Assembly: GCA_030710605.1 (NCBI GenBank)
Contig: CP092879.1
Span: 46,866,374-46,930,373 of the forward strand
Direction: 5' to 3'
From: Cordylochernes scorpioides
Taxonomy: Eukaryota > Arthropoda > Arachnida > Pseudoscorpiones > Chernetidae
Length of the DNA: 64,000 nucleotides
The translations under genes were made by a program, and so were the position numbers. The notes below the pieces were generated by a model. It saw nothing but the letters and a program-made list of their open reading frames with translations. It searched no databases and was not told where the DNA came from. Below, piece by piece: positions 21,094-32,592 of this stretch; position 1 is the first letter of the stretch; each line of letters begins with the position of its first letter.

Positions 21094-21190
21094 CACGCTT
21101 GTTCGGTGGTACATATGCTAAAATTGAAATGATACAGAGAAGATTAGCATGGCTCCTGCCCAAGGGTGACACACAAAATCGTTAAGCGTT
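21094..21190 (+). pseudogene. U6 snRNA retropseudogene
   Basis: Segments CATATGCTAAAATTGAAATG, ATACAGAGAAGATTAGCATG, GCTCCTGCCCAAGG and GTGACACACAAAATCGTTAA follow the U6 snRNA order: 5' stem with TTCGG loop, ACAGAGA box, AGC triad region and internal stem. Several substitutions occur and the 3' T tract is missing. It is flanked by CTAACAACAACATA at 21080-21093 and 21191-21204, a 14-bp target duplication. This marks insertion by LINE-type target-primed reverse transcription, not a functional locus. Confidence 0.93.
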
Positions 21191-21234
21191 CTAACAACAA
21201 CATAAAGTTGCGGGGAGAATGGTATTCACAGATA

Positions 21235-21412
21235 CAGTAGAAGCTTCATGAGAGGACACTTTAGCTAAAGGACATCTCTCTACAAAGGACAGTCTTCATT
21301 TGCAAAATTACCATTTTTACTATTTAGAAACTCTTCGGTAAAAGGACACCTCTCTCTAAAGGAAACTTTGGCTCTGAAATTGGGTGTTATCCTTTACAGG
21401 GAGGTTCTACTG
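21235..21412. mobile_element. pogo/Tigger-like MITE, complete
   Basis: CAGTAGAAGCTTCATGAGAG to GGGAGGTTCTACTG, TA-flanked, 178 bp. Confidence 0.82.
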
Positions 21413-21651
21413 TATTGCACTTGTGCATCCCGAAACAGACCCTACCTGATCGTACTGTTCAGAAGAGCCACAGACAGTTGATCATCTTCTCTTCAGCTGT
21501 CCAGCATTCCTGAGACATAGGATACAAACAGCTATCCTGCTTGGACTGACCCACCTCAATCCTAGATCTATGGCCAGACTCCAACCTCAGCATGGAACTT
21601 CCTGGTCAACTGGTTCAACTCAGCAAAGCGAGTAAAAATGCATTGTGCTAT

Positions 21652-21838
21652 TCCAGAGTTTGGCAACCTGCGACTCGTGAGCCACATGCAGTTTTTTGAA
21701 TGTGAAGTTGTTGTAGTACTTGCATTAATAAAAACTTTATTTATGTGAGTACTATTACTATTGTTGGCAAGAAAAATGTTTGTGGCTCTTCAAAAAGTTT
21801 GAAATTTTGTAACACAAAAGGTTGCCGACTTCTGTGCT
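21652..21838. mobile_element. hAT-like MITE, diverged
   Basis: CCAGAGTTTGGCAACCTGCG at the left and AAGGTTGCCGACTTCTG at the right, with AATAAAAACTTTATTTATG inside as in the 12185 copy. Confidence 0.75.
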
Positions 21839-22082
21839 AGTCCATACTAGTGAACTAGACTTCCCAGGTAGTTGGGTTCTGCCCTCCAGAAACCTGGTTT
21901 ATATATATATATATATATATATCTCTTTGCTATGAGCGTTTTTACCATCTTTAGACAAAAGTGTTTTTTAGAGCATTTTCATTATACTCAACATATTCAA
22001 CATTCCAATAAGGAGTCGAGATGACCGGTTGAAAGAGTATCACAGGAATACAGAGAGTATATTCAACATTCCAATAAGGAGT

Positions 22083-22725
22083 CGAGAGTCTGCTCTCGCC
22101 GGTACCGCTTTTCTCGCTGGCACCGTTTCTCTTGCCGGGACCACTCCTCTCGCCGGGACCACTCCTCTCGCCGGGACCATTCCTCTCGCCGGGACCATTC
22201 CTTTCGCCGGGACCGCTTCTCTCGCCGGTACCGCTTCTCTCGCCGGGACCATTCCTCTCGCCGGGACCGCTTCTCTCGCCGGTACCGCCTCTCCCGAGGG
22301 CACCGCTTCTCTCGCCGTAGCCGCTTTTCTCGCTGGCACTGCTTCTCCCGAGGGCACTGCTTCCCTCGCCGGTACCGCCTCTCTCGCTGGGGCCGCTTCA
22401 TTCGCGGGTCCGCGTGACGCAGATTCAAGGTCTGTCCAGGAGGCTCCTCAATCAGGCCCTCCACTCCACGCAATTCCCCCATGTTTCCCGGCTTGACTTC
22501 CAGTCCTCGGGACTCTGCCCGGCCCTCGCCGACATCATTCAAAGCCCTCTCGGCCGTACCTGTCCCATTCTGCGAGAGGGCCCTCATTTGAGACAGCAGC
22601 CTCTCCATCTCTAAGTTTCTGAGAAGCCTTTTCTCTTCCGTTCGGCGCTTTAATCTGTCGTACTCCTCCCGGTGTTCCTGCAGCCTCCGGTCGATCTCGG
22701 CCAGCGAGTCCTGCTCAGAGGCCAT
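22083..22725 (-). pseudogene. LTR retrotransposon gag-like start, minisatellite-expanded
   Basis: A minus-strand ATG at 22723-22725 begins MASEQDSLAEIDRRLQEHRE, a charged, probably coiled-coil N-terminus. After about 110 residues comes a run of REKRYRREKR/SRREEW-type repeats encoded by 18-bp units (TCTCGCCGGGACCGCTTC-like, 22095-22400). The frame then runs into the 66-bp array, so everything after the start of gag is missing. It lies about 90 bp from the primer-binding site. This matches a Gypsy-type gag start by position only; no CCHC or capsid motif is visible. Confidence 0.55.
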
Positions 22726-22811
22726 CCCTTGGCCTCTCCCGTCAATGGGCCTTTTTCAGCAGCTAAAAACTTATAATAAAAAAAAAGCCTCCTGGTGACC
22801 CCCACGAGGAA

Positions 22812-22831
22812 GAATCCCACTTCTGACACCA
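22812..22831 (-). promoter_or_regulatory. retrotransposon primer-binding site (tRNA-Leu)
   Basis: The + strand reads GAATCCCACTTCTGACACCA, the 3' end of animal tRNA-Leu including CCA. Hence the minus-strand element has TGGTGTCAGAAGTGGGATTC directly after its LTR, two bases away. Confidence 0.85.
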
Positions 22832-22833
22832 GT

Positions 22834-23334
22834 TGTCGCGTGTTTACCCTCTGGTTCTTTGCGACAACGCCGCTTCTTCCTTCGTGGATCACCCGCTCAG
22901 GCTCCCGTTGCTCTTCCCCGCGGGCCACCCAAGGACGTCCCGAGTTCCACCACCCAAGTGGATACTCCCTTCTTCTGGCAGTATCTCTCGGCCTTACCAC
23001 TGGTGGGGGGACACGAGAGACCTACCAGAAGAGTAGTAGCAGTAGCCCGGTGACAAGGGCAGTGGCGGTAGTAACGACAGGAGGCGGCACGGAGATTTGA
23101 AGCACTTCCTTATTGTCATCTATTACTAAACAATACATCTAAATAAAACAACAAACAATGTGTATTTACATGACCCTACATCCTGGGGCCAACACAAAAG
23201 CGTATTTACATCCAACCTCCCCAGGAAACGGGACCACAACAGTCGGCGACTCCCACATCGGCCAGCAAGGGAATCCGGCGAAAGCGCCATCTATTGCCGG
23301 AAGTTGCAACCATTTAGAGGCCTTACACGTAACA
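22834..23334 (-). mobile_element. LTR of a Gypsy-type retrotransposon
   Basis: Bounded by TG...CA (TGTTACGTGTAAGG at the 5' end on the minus strand, CACGCGACA at the 3' end), 501 bp, abutting the primer-binding site. Only one LTR is present; the other LTR, pol and polypurine tract are absent. It is GC-richer than its surroundings. Confidence 0.78.
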
Positions 23335-25075
23335 GTATATTCAACATTCCAATAAGGAGTCGAGATAACCGGTTGAAAGAGTATCACAGGAATACAGAGA
23401 GTATATTCAAAATTCCAATAAGGAGTCGAGATAACCGGTTGAAAGAGTATCACAGGAATACAAATAGTATATTCAACATTCCAATAAGTATTCGAGATAA
23501 CTGGTTGAAAGAGTATCAAGGGAATACAGAGAGTATATTCAACATTCCAATAAGGAGTCGAGATAACCGGTTGAAAGAGTATCACAGGAATACAGAGAGT
23601 ATATTCAACATTACAAATAAGGAGTCGAGATAACCGGTTGAAAGAGTATCACAGGAATACAGAGAGTATATTCAACATTCCAATAAGGAGTCGAGATAAC
23701 CGGTTGAAAGAGTATCACAGGAATATAGAGAGAGTATATTCAACATTCCAATAAGGAGTCGAGATAACTGGTTGAAAGAGTATCACAGGAATATAGAGAG
23801 TATATTCAACATTCCAATATGGAGTCGAGATAACCGGTTGAAAGAGTATCACAGGAATACAGAGAGTATATTCAACATTCCAATAAGGAGTCGAGATGAC
23901 CGGTTGAAAGAGTATCACAGGAATACAGAGAGTATATTCAACATTACAATAAGTATTCGAGATAACTGGGCGAAAGAGTATCAAGGGAATACAGAGAGTA
24001 TATTCAACATTCCAATAAGTATTCGAGATGACTGGTTGAAAGAGTATCAAGGGAATACAGAGAGTATATTCAACATTCCAATAAGGAGTCGAGATAACCG
24101 GTTGAAAGAGTATCACAGGAATACAGAGAGTATATTCAACATTCCAATAAGGAGTCGAGATAACCGGTTGAAAGAGTATCACAGGAATACAGAGAGTATA
24201 TTCAACATTCCAATAAGTATTTGAGATAACTGGTTGAAAGAGTATCAAGGGAATACAGAGAGTATATTCAACATTCCAATAAGGAGTCGAGATGACCGGT
24301 TGAAAGAGTATACCACAGGAAAACAAAGAGTATATTCAACATTCCAATATGGAGTCGAGATAACCGGTTGAAAGAGTATCACAGGAATACAGAGAGTATA
24401 TTCAACATTCCAATAAGGAGTCGAGATGACCGGTTGAAAGAGTATCACAGGAATACAGAGAGAGTATATTCAACATTCCAATATGGAGTCGAGATAACCG
24501 GTTGAAAGAGTATCACAGGAATACAGAGAGTATATTCAACATTCCAATAAGGAGTCGAGATGACCGGTTGAAAGAGTATCACAGGAATACAGAGAGTATA
24601 TTCAACATTCCAATATGGAGTCGAGATAACCGGTTGAAAGAGTATCACAGGAATACAGAGAGTATATTCAACATTCCAATATGGAGTCGAGATAACCGGT
24701 TGAAAGAGTATCACAGGAATACAGAGAGTATATTCAACATTCCAATAAGGAGTCGAGATTACTGGTTGAAAGAGTATCAAGGGAATACAGAGAGAGTATA
24801 TTCAACATTCCAATATGGAGTCGAGATAACCGGTTGAAAGAGTATCACAGGAATACAGAGAGTATATTCAACATTCCAATAAGGAGTCGAGATAACCGGT
24901 TGAAAGAGTATCACAGGAATACAGAGAGTATATTCAACATTCCAATAAGGAGTCGAGATAACCGGTTGAAAGAGTATCACAGGAATATAGAGAGTATATT
25001 CAACATTCCAATATGGAGTCGAGATAACCGGTTGAAAGAGTATCACAGGAATACAGATTGGAACACATTCCAATA

Positions 25076-25926
25076 AAGAGGGTCGAGATCTCCCCAGACA
25101 AATCAGACGATGGTATTTGGTCCAAATGAGCTCCAGCAGGGGAGTTCCTATTAAGTGGCCTGTCTCTCATTATCCACCGAGTTCTCAAATTAAATATAAT
25201 AGGGATAGCCAGCCAAGCTTTATGATCTATAATGGGAGGAGCTCGCCGTCGCCATTTTCTCCGATAATTCTCCCGCCATCTTCTGCTTTTTTTTTTAAAT
25301 CCCCGAAATATTTTCTGAAATATCTTTGTTTTTTTATAATACACCAGGAATATATTTTATAAAATATTAAACATAATATTATCAAACAAGCCATGAATAA
25401 ACGGGTTAAAAATATATATACGTATATATTTATAATCATTATAAAAATTCAATTTGAATTTTTCAAATACTTTCCCAAATTTTGTACAACACCTTCCAGG
25501 AAAATTTGATTTAATTAAATATATAAAAAATGCATTACACTGTAATATTATTTTAAAAAAGTGTATTTTAACTGTACTTATGTAGGCGTCAAGGAAAGTT
25601 GTTAAATTGAGAACACATTTTAAAAAAATAATAATAATAATGAGCAGGGAAAGTAAAGTTAAGGGGAAATTATTAAGAGTTTTTTTTACTCGTATGTCTT
25701 GACGTTTGTTTGAAACACCTAGTAGCAATGGTAGAATAATTATTCTGTGATTGCATGGGCACTTGAACACTAACTTTTGATTGGAAAAATAATCAAGGGA
25801 AAGATGTCTTGCAAAAAAATCATTTGACTCAAGCTTTAGGGCCTTGAGTCATTTAAATGATTTTCTTTTTGAAAGACACTTTTCTCTAGTTGAATTATTT
25901 TTCTCTCAAATGCTATTATACAAGAA
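25076..25926. other. no gene recognised; GC-rich patch then AT-rich DNA
   Basis: 25205-25290 has GAGCTCGCCGTCGCCATTTT and TCTCCCGCCATCTTC, unlike its surroundings and reminiscent of a 5' untranslated or promoter segment, but no frame follows. A short imperfect hairpin (AAATCATTTGACTC/GAGTCATTTAAATGATTT) lies near 25820-25862. Confidence 0.4.
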
Positions 25927-26709
25927 CTAGACGAATGGCCCGGGCAACGCTCGGGTTTTACCCGAGTGCGAATATATTTTAAAAACGTTGTCGTGGGTGG
26001 TCGCTATAGACAGGGTGGTCTGTATAGACAGGTGTATGTATCACACAGCCGATAACAGGGTTGTCTAGAGTGGCCGCTATAGACAGGGTGGTCTGTATAG
26101 ACAGGTGTATGTATCACACTGCTGATAACAGGGTTGCCTAAAGTGACCGCTATAGACAGGGTGGTCTGTATAGACAGGTGAATGTAACACACTGATGATA
26201 ACAGGGTTGCCTAAAGTGACCGCTATAGACAGGGTGGTCTGTATAGACAGGTGGATGTATCACACAGCTGATAACAGGGTTGTCTAGAGTGGCCGCTATA
26301 GACAGGTGTATGTATCGCACAGCTGATAACAGGGTTATCTAGAATGGCCGCTATATACAGGGTGATCTGTATAGACAGGTGGATGTATCACACAGCTGAT
26401 AACAGGGTGGTCTAGAGTGGTCGCTATAGACAGGGTGGTCTGTATAGACAGGTGGATGTAACACACTGCTGATTACAGGGTTGCCTAAAGTGACCGCTAT
26501 AGACAGGGTGGTCTGTATAGACAGGTGGATGTAACACACTGCTGATAACAGGGTTGTCTAGAATGGCCGCTATAGACAGGTGTATGTATCACACAGCTGA
26601 TAACAGGGTTGTCTAGAGGGGGGCAGGGAGGACACGTGTTCGCCGGCAGCCAATGGGCGCGCATTCTATCCGTGAGCTTCAGACAGAATAAGGCAATTAT
26701 ATATATAGA
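25927..26709 (-). mobile_element. non-autonomous Helitron carrying a 73-bp array
   Basis: Minus strand: starts TCTATATATATAATTGCC (end at 26709) and finishes with hairpin CCCGAGCGTTGCCCGGG then CCATTCGT and CTAG at 25927-25930, between A and T. Its 5' end matches the Helitron at 59960 (ATAATTGCCTTATTCTGTCT). The inside is mostly tandem repeat; no coding. Confidence 0.85.
25990..26620. repeat. 73-bp tandem repeat inside Helitron
   Basis: Units contain CGCTATAGACAGGGTGGTCT, GTATAGACAGGTG and TCACACAGCTGATAACAGGG, spaced 73 bp, about eight times, with one or two shortened. The CTATAGACAGG motif resembles the ends of the TATAGCGCC pogo-like MITEs. Confidence 0.9.
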
Positions 26710-26861
26710 TGATTATTATTTTCTAAACTTGAACACTAAATAAAAAAGGAGGGAAGAAATTGACCGTATTAAAGATTATAGGTTTATTTTAGATTAACTA
26801 TTTTCATTGGGTTTTCCAATATTTCGACAAGATCAGTCGCCTTTTTTATTCAAGGAGAGTT

Positions 26862-27165
26862 TTTTTTTGTTTATCCCTAGTACACCTGGTACAGTCCATT
26901 ATAATCATGGTGGGTAGAAGAAGGTGACTGCTTTACTGTAAGTGCACCACATGTCTACACATGTGAAAAACAGTTCGACTTTGTATTTACAAATGTGCCA
27001 GAGACCCGTTTGATTACTTGAAATCACTGGTGGGGTTAGACTTTTGAAAGAATTGGGGACCATTAGGGCATTTTTTTTTTGAAAAAAAAGTGCCCAATGC
27101 GGGAATATAACCTGGGTCGTTGCGGTCGAAAACCAACGGTTTAGACCATCTTTCCACCGATTCCC
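26862..27165 (-). mobile_element. tRNA-derived SINE
   Basis: Minus strand GGGAATCGGTGGAAAGATGG, box B-like AGGTTATATTCCC, and 3' end with ACCATGATTATAATGG and GGGATAAAC. Confidence 0.8.
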
Positions 27166-27305
27166 TTTCAAGGAGAGTATGTCTTTAGAGTCATTTTCTC
27201 CACTGATCTGTATGAGGATAGAGTCTTTTAAACAAATAAAACAAAACTGACGTTAATGGACTGTTGGAGAGAAATATTCTTGAAGAATAATGAAGATTAG
27301 CCTGG

Positions 27306-27496
27306 TTAAGAAGGTGGAAAGTCTTTAATCGTCTGTATTTTTTTAAAGGAGACATAGAAAATTTTGTTCACATTTGGCTATTTCGTGTGTCTTCAATAAA
27401 GGTCACTGTGTATCAAATAAATTACAGATTTTTTTCTGAATCCAGATATACATGCTAAAAGATACAACTTCTTTGAGTTTTGTCCATGAGTGTATT
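27306..27496. mobile_element. mariner-like MITE, left end degraded
   Basis: GAAAGTCTTTAATCG, TGTGTCTTCAATAAAGGTCA and right end TTTTGTCCATGAGTGTA match the ACACTCATGG family. Confidence 0.75.
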
Positions 27497-27850
27497 TGAG
27501 GAAGATCATATTGTGTTCAATATGCATGTATGGGTGTATGTACGTATGTATGTGCGTACGCGTGTGTGCATGTGTGAGTGTGATTTGTGTGTACATGAGT
27601 GTATGTACGTAACTATGTGTGTATGTACGTATGTATGTGTGTGCATGTGTGCGTGCGTTTTTGTACACGAGTGTATGTACGTATGTATGTGTGTATGTGT
27701 GTATATGTGCGTACGTGTGTGTGAGTACACGAGTGTATATACGTATGTATGTGTGTATGTGCGTACGTGTGTGTGCATGTGTGAGTGCGTTTTTTGTGCA
27801 TGGGTGTATGTACGTATATATATGTGTATGAGCGTTATGTGTGTAGGTTG
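27497..27850. repeat. TGTATGTACG-type microsatellite
   Basis: Alternating purine-pyrimidine GT/TA/CG-rich repeats (TGTATGTACGTATGTATGTG) run for about 330 bp. Such sequence is Z-DNA-prone; no gene. Confidence 0.9.
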
Positions 27851-28956
27851 TCTACTTTACCGTGTCCATTTCTACCCGACGCTAATAAATTTCAACGGGA
27901 CTCGCACAATTGATAAGACATTCCCCTCCCCCCATTATAAGCTTCATCAATGCAGCAAGCGAAGGAAAATTTAATTATTAATATTCTTTTTCAAAAAGAA
28001 GCGTTAAAATTCCCCCCAATTTTCAATCAAAGCTTTTCTCCAGGGCTAACTGAAGAAGAAAAAGACGGTATCGATATAACAATTTTATTGGATTAAAAAT
28101 GTCGTAGGGGAGTCAAATGATGGTTTTCGGGAGCGAAGCAAATTGATTATCAGGAAACCAATTATTGCTTGTTCTGCTACGAAACGAGCTTTAGAACCTC
28201 TGGAAATAGGCTTAAAGATTCTGGAGGATGGCCCTAACAAGATTCCCTTCACCTCTAAACCCCACAATTATCTCCCCAAATTGTATTAGTCGCAAAAAAA
28301 CTTCCTTCCCAGAGTGGGCTCGATGCATATTTTACTTTGATCGTGTTTCAAAAGTTTTCTAAACCTTTAAAAAAAAGTTTTGATAGAGGAAAAAATGTAA
28401 GGATTTTCAGACACTTTGCTAAGCTCGTTAGCATTAAAGTAGGAAAATGTAGCCTTTTACAAAAAAAGGAGATTTACTATTTTAGTTTTGAAAAAGAGAT
28501 AAAAGGAGCTTATAGAAACTGTAAAATGGCTGTTTAGAATTCCGGATAGAGTACTCGACATAGAGGTTAGGTAAACTACACTTTTGAAACCACTAACTCC
28601 GGTTCACGAACCCCATAAAAACATATTTTTGAAGAATAGCCAGATAGAATAATCTTATAATTCCATTCCTAACAGAGAGAGATTGAGATTGAAGCTACTT
28701 TATTACAATGTTCATATAAGATTATATAAGGTTAAATACAGAATAAATATAAATATGAATAAATATGATTATATAATGATGAATATATGAATAAATAGAT
28801 ATAAATATATAAAATAATTGATAAATATACATATATATATAGTATATATAGTCTTCATTGGTGGTGCCCACCGCAGAAAAACTCTGCCACCGGGAGACTG
28901 CGAGAGAGAGAGCAAATAGCTGAAAGAGGCTTTGGTTCCTTGTGATTCCAGCTAAT
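27851..28956. other. no gene recognised
   Basis: Two relatively balanced-composition stretches (28050-28300 and 28330-28560) have no convincing frame. 28700-28850 is ATAAATATG-rich. Confidence 0.45.
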
Positions 28957-29375
28957 TGTAAAGGTGTGATGAATAATTTGAGAGTACTTTTGAGGCGGTG
29001 GTGCTTATCTCCATGGCTAAGCCAATTCCTGAAGTCCACTCATCTCCAATTCTGCGATGGTAGTTATAGGCCTGGAAAATAGGTCCTCTATTGTCAGTTC
29101 TGAGCATGACAAGATATGATGAATGGTAGTGGTGGTGCTTATCTCCATGGTTAAACCAATTCCTGAAGTCCACTCCTCTCCAATTCTGCGATGGTAGTTA
29201 TAGGCCTGGAAAATAGGTCCTCTATTGTCAGTTCTGAGCATGACAAGATATGATGAATGGTGGTGGTGGTGCTTATCTCCATGGTTAAACCAATTCCTGA
29301 AATCTACTCTTTTCCAATTTTGCGATGGTAGTTATAGGCCTGGAAAATAGGTCCTCTATTTTCATTTCTAAGCAT
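28957..29375. repeat. 134-bp tandem repeat, three units
   Basis: GTGGTGCTTATCTCCATGG, CCAATTCTGCGATGGTAGTT and GGAAAATAGGTCCTCTATTG recur at 134-bp spacing (GATGG at 29056, 29190 and 29324). The last unit is more diverged. Confidence 0.92.
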
Positions 29376-30188
29376 GACAAGGAGTACTTTTATAGACATG
29401 GTATTAGAAGTATTATAGTGATTCTCGAGTTTCTTTATTATCTCGTCGCCCTTAACTTTGATTCCTTCTTCGAAATGATCTCAGGCGATTCTTTCTCTTA
29501 TAGCGGATCTATAAACGTATTAGAAGGATAGAGATGAAATAGACTTATCTGAAGAGACAGCTCTAACTTCATTTAAAGATGTAAGAATTTAGGGGCATAC
29601 TGATTGTGCCATTATCACAGTTGGTATTAGGAAAAATACCAATCCAGATGTCCAACCTCTCCTCTAAATGGTGGGTAAGAGAAGCAGCACAAGTAAGGGA
29701 CTTTCCTATAGGATGAAGTACAGTGGGAACATTGCTGAGCTCCTGACCGCTACAGTAGCCGTGAAGGTCTGCAGGGAAATGTGACTGACTTACTAGTCAA
29801 TGGAACCCCCTCATTCCATGGAAATGGAACAAACGCCACCACCCATAAGTAAAAATAACATTTGAGCCTTGAAAGAATTCTGAAGTTCTACTACCAATAT
29901 CGATTCTATCTCAAGTACATATGGGAATGGTCTATATAAGCAACAATGGTCTCCATATGAGGGATATTTATAAACAAAAATGTCACATAAGATGAGATTT
30001 CCCACTAACCAGGTACATAGGGGGCACTTTCAACAAACTTATTTAGATATAGGATGATCTCACACTAACCTATGTGCAAAGGGGATAATATGTCCTCATA
30101 CTGAATACATATGGTAAGGCTCCATATACCTTGGTAGAGACTTACCACCGAGCAAGGAACATAGGGAGAGATTCACATCAACCTTATT
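29376..30188. other. no gene recognised
   Basis: No terminal repeats or matches to other parts of the window; short frames only. Confidence 0.45.
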
Positions 30189-31050
30189 GGAATATCCGCG
30201 GATGTAGAGAGAGCTATTCTTTCCTGTTGGAATATCCGCGGATGGAGAGCTATTCTTTCCTGTTGGAATATCTGCGGATGTAGAGAGAGCTATTCTTTCC
30301 TGTTGGAATATCCGCGGATGGAGAGCTATTCTTTCCTGTTGGTTATCCGCGGATGTAGAGAGAGCTATTCTTTCCTGTTGGAATATCCGCGGATGGAGAG
30401 CTATTCTTTCCTGTTGGAATATCTGCGGATGTAGAGAGAGCTATTCTTTCCTGTTGGAATATCCGCGGATGTAGAGAGAGCTATTCTTTCCTGTTGGAAT
30501 ATCCGCGGATGTAGAGAGAGCTATTCTTTCCTGTTGGAATATCCGCGGATGTAGAGAGAGCTATTCTTTCCTGTTGGAATATCCGCGGATGTAGAGAGAG
30601 CTATTCTTTCCTGTTGGAATATCCGCGGATGTAGAGAGAGCTATTCTTTCCTGTTGGAATATCCGCGGATGTAGAGAGAGCTATTCTTTCCTGTTGGAAT
30701 ATCCGCGGATGTAGAGAGAGCTATTCTTTCCTGTTGGAATATCCGCGGATGTAGAGAGAGCTATTCTTTCCTGTTGGAATATCCGCGGATGGAGAGCTAT
30801 TCTTTCCTGTTGGAATATCCGCGGATGTAGAGAGAGCTATTCTTTCCTGTTGCAATATCCGCGGATGTAGAGAGAGCTATTCTTTCCTGTTGGAATATCC
30901 GCGGATGTAGAGAGGGCTATTCTTTCCTGTTGGAATATCCGCGGATGTAGAGAGGGCTATTCTTTCCTGTTGGAATATCCGCGGATGTAGAGAGAGCTAT
31001 TCTTTCCTGTTGCAATATCCGCGGATATAGGGCTATTCTTTCCTGTAGGA
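30189..31050. repeat. 40-bp tandem repeat with SacII-type palindrome
   Basis: Unit TTGGAATATCCGCGGATGTA plus GAGAGAGCTATTCTTTCCTG, about 22 copies; five lack TAGAGAGA (32-bp variant). The long-unit block 30440-30780 is almost perfectly uniform. ATCCGCGGAT is a self-complementary core in each unit. Confidence 0.97.
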
Positions 31051-31546
31051 ATATCAGTAAAAAGTTGTACTCGTGTTGTAGAAAGGCAGATAATCATTTT
31101 TTGGGAATAGCAATCCCGGTATTCGTATAAATGGAAGTTAATGAACTTGGTAATGATCAAATTGTTCACAAAATTAATAGTCATCATTTGAGTATCCACT
31201 TTTATAAAAATGCTAGTCACAACAATCCAAATCTCTAAGCAACAAACACCCTAACATTTTTAATATTACTTAAAATTATAAAATAAATAAAAACTTCTGC
31301 CCTGATGTGGAATTGAAGCTTTTTCAGAATAATAACGCAACATGTACAATTAGCTACGATAACTTGATTTTTCCTCTAGGTTTACCCTCAGAATAAATTC
31401 TACATTTCTACCTCTCACATAGTTATCATTGTGAAAAAAAAACTCATATCTGACATGAAGCTTCTGTCGGGTAATTGAACTTCAGAATTGTATTCTTATG
31501 AGGAATCTTTAGGTACTAGATCTCATATTTACTAATCCTTTTACAT
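31051..31546. other. no gene recognised
   Basis: AT-rich, no repeat boundary or coding signal seen. Confidence 0.45.
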
Positions 31547-31860
31547 ACACTTATGGATAAAATCAAGGAAGTGGAAAGTCTTTGATATCGTACGTCGTCT
31601 TTTTTTTTTTTTTTTTTCTGGAAGGAGACAGAGACAATTTTATTCCCTCTTGGCTATCTTGTGTGTCTTCAAAAAAGGTGACTGTAATATCTTTCAGAGA
31701 AATTGTCTGAATCCTGATATACATGCTAAGAGAGAGAGAGAATATGGTCTTACGAGTTACTAACCAAAGTGTATAAAAAAATCCCCGTGTGGGCACGAAC
31801 CGATACATGCTAAAAGAGGTACAATTTCTTCTTTTAAGTTTTGTCTCCATGAGTGTATAT
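31547..31860. mobile_element. mariner-like MITE with a short internal insertion
   Basis: TACACTTATGGATAAAATC to AAGTTTTGTCTCCATGAGTG. About 90 bp of foreign sequence interrupts the right subterminal region, so CATGCTAA appears on both sides. Confidence 0.75.
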
Positions 31861-31879
31861 AACTTAAACTAACCTAATC

Positions 31880-32450
31880 TTGTCACGGCTTCACGTTAGA
31901 ATAAGAACAAAAATGGTTGTTGATTAACGCGAATCCTTTTAATTTTTTAAAGTTGATGCTACTAAAATAAAAGGATTTAAAAGCGCGAATGTTTCTTTTA
32001 TACATAAAACGAACTTCTACTGTCCTTACTGCGATGAAAAATATATTGGGAGGGCTTGGCTCATCAGTGGTGAACCCTCCCAGCGGTTTCGCCAATTTAA
32101 TCCACCAGACCGCTTCTCAGAGCTCTAATATTGTATTGGATCATTCTGCTTTTATATGCTACACTGAAGGATGGAATCTTAGAAATGGTTTTCAAGTAAA
32201 CTATGGACATAAGCTTATAGGACAGTAGAATTATATTCAAATATTTGCTTCGAGCAATGCTCTTCAGCAAACTATAAAGACAAGGTCATTAGGAATAAAT
32301 TAACACAAAGCAATAACGCGCCATCTATACATATAAAATAAAAGGATTTAAAAGCGCGAATGTTTCTTTTATACATAAAACGAACTTCTACTGTCCTTAC
32401 TGCGATGAAAAATATATTGGGAGGGCTTGGCTCATCAGTGGTTTCGAGCA
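31880..32450. mobile_element. dispersed TIR element (CCTCCCAGCGG family), two partial copies
   Basis: TACTGCGATGAAAAATATAT, GGGAGGGCTTGGCTCATCAG and CCTCCCAGCGGTTTCGCC are shared with 46760 and 58497. A near-identical 110-bp piece (GGATTTAAAAGCGCGAATG onward) occurs at about 31970 and 32342. Confidence 0.65.
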
Positions 32451-32592
32451 ATTTTCTCTTTTACAGGCTAATAACATATATGATATAACAAAAAATAAAA
32501 TATTTCCAAAAAAAAGGATATATTAGCGTTTCCACGTATGGGCGTGTATCACACTATATTAAAGTTGAATATTTTTAAGACTCTCATATAGA

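Larger units (their letters stand above)
21985..25075. repeat. 66-bp tandem repeat, split by an LTR fragment
   Basis: Units with AACATTCCAATAAGGAGTCG, AGATAACCGGTTGAAAGAGT and ATCACAGGAATACAGAGAGT repeat every 66 bp, about 26 times from 23335 to 25075 and 1-2 times at 21985-22090. An LTR-retroelement fragment lies between the two parts. Variants (GTATTCGAG, ATATGGAGT) recur in patches. Because 66 is 22 codons, one frame on each strand stays open across many units; I infer no protein. Confidence 0.95.

Noticed and set aside
21900..21921. TATA-box promoter
   Set aside because: A plain (AT)n microsatellite with no gene start downstream.
22029..22496. Ala/Gly/Thr-repeat protein on the + strand
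   Set aside because: Shadow of the 18-bp minisatellite in the minus-strand gag-like fragment.
27480..27974. Long frames over the GT/TA/CG microsatellite
   Set aside because: Peptides are simple Cys/Val/Met or His/Thr repeats arising from the alternating microsatellite.
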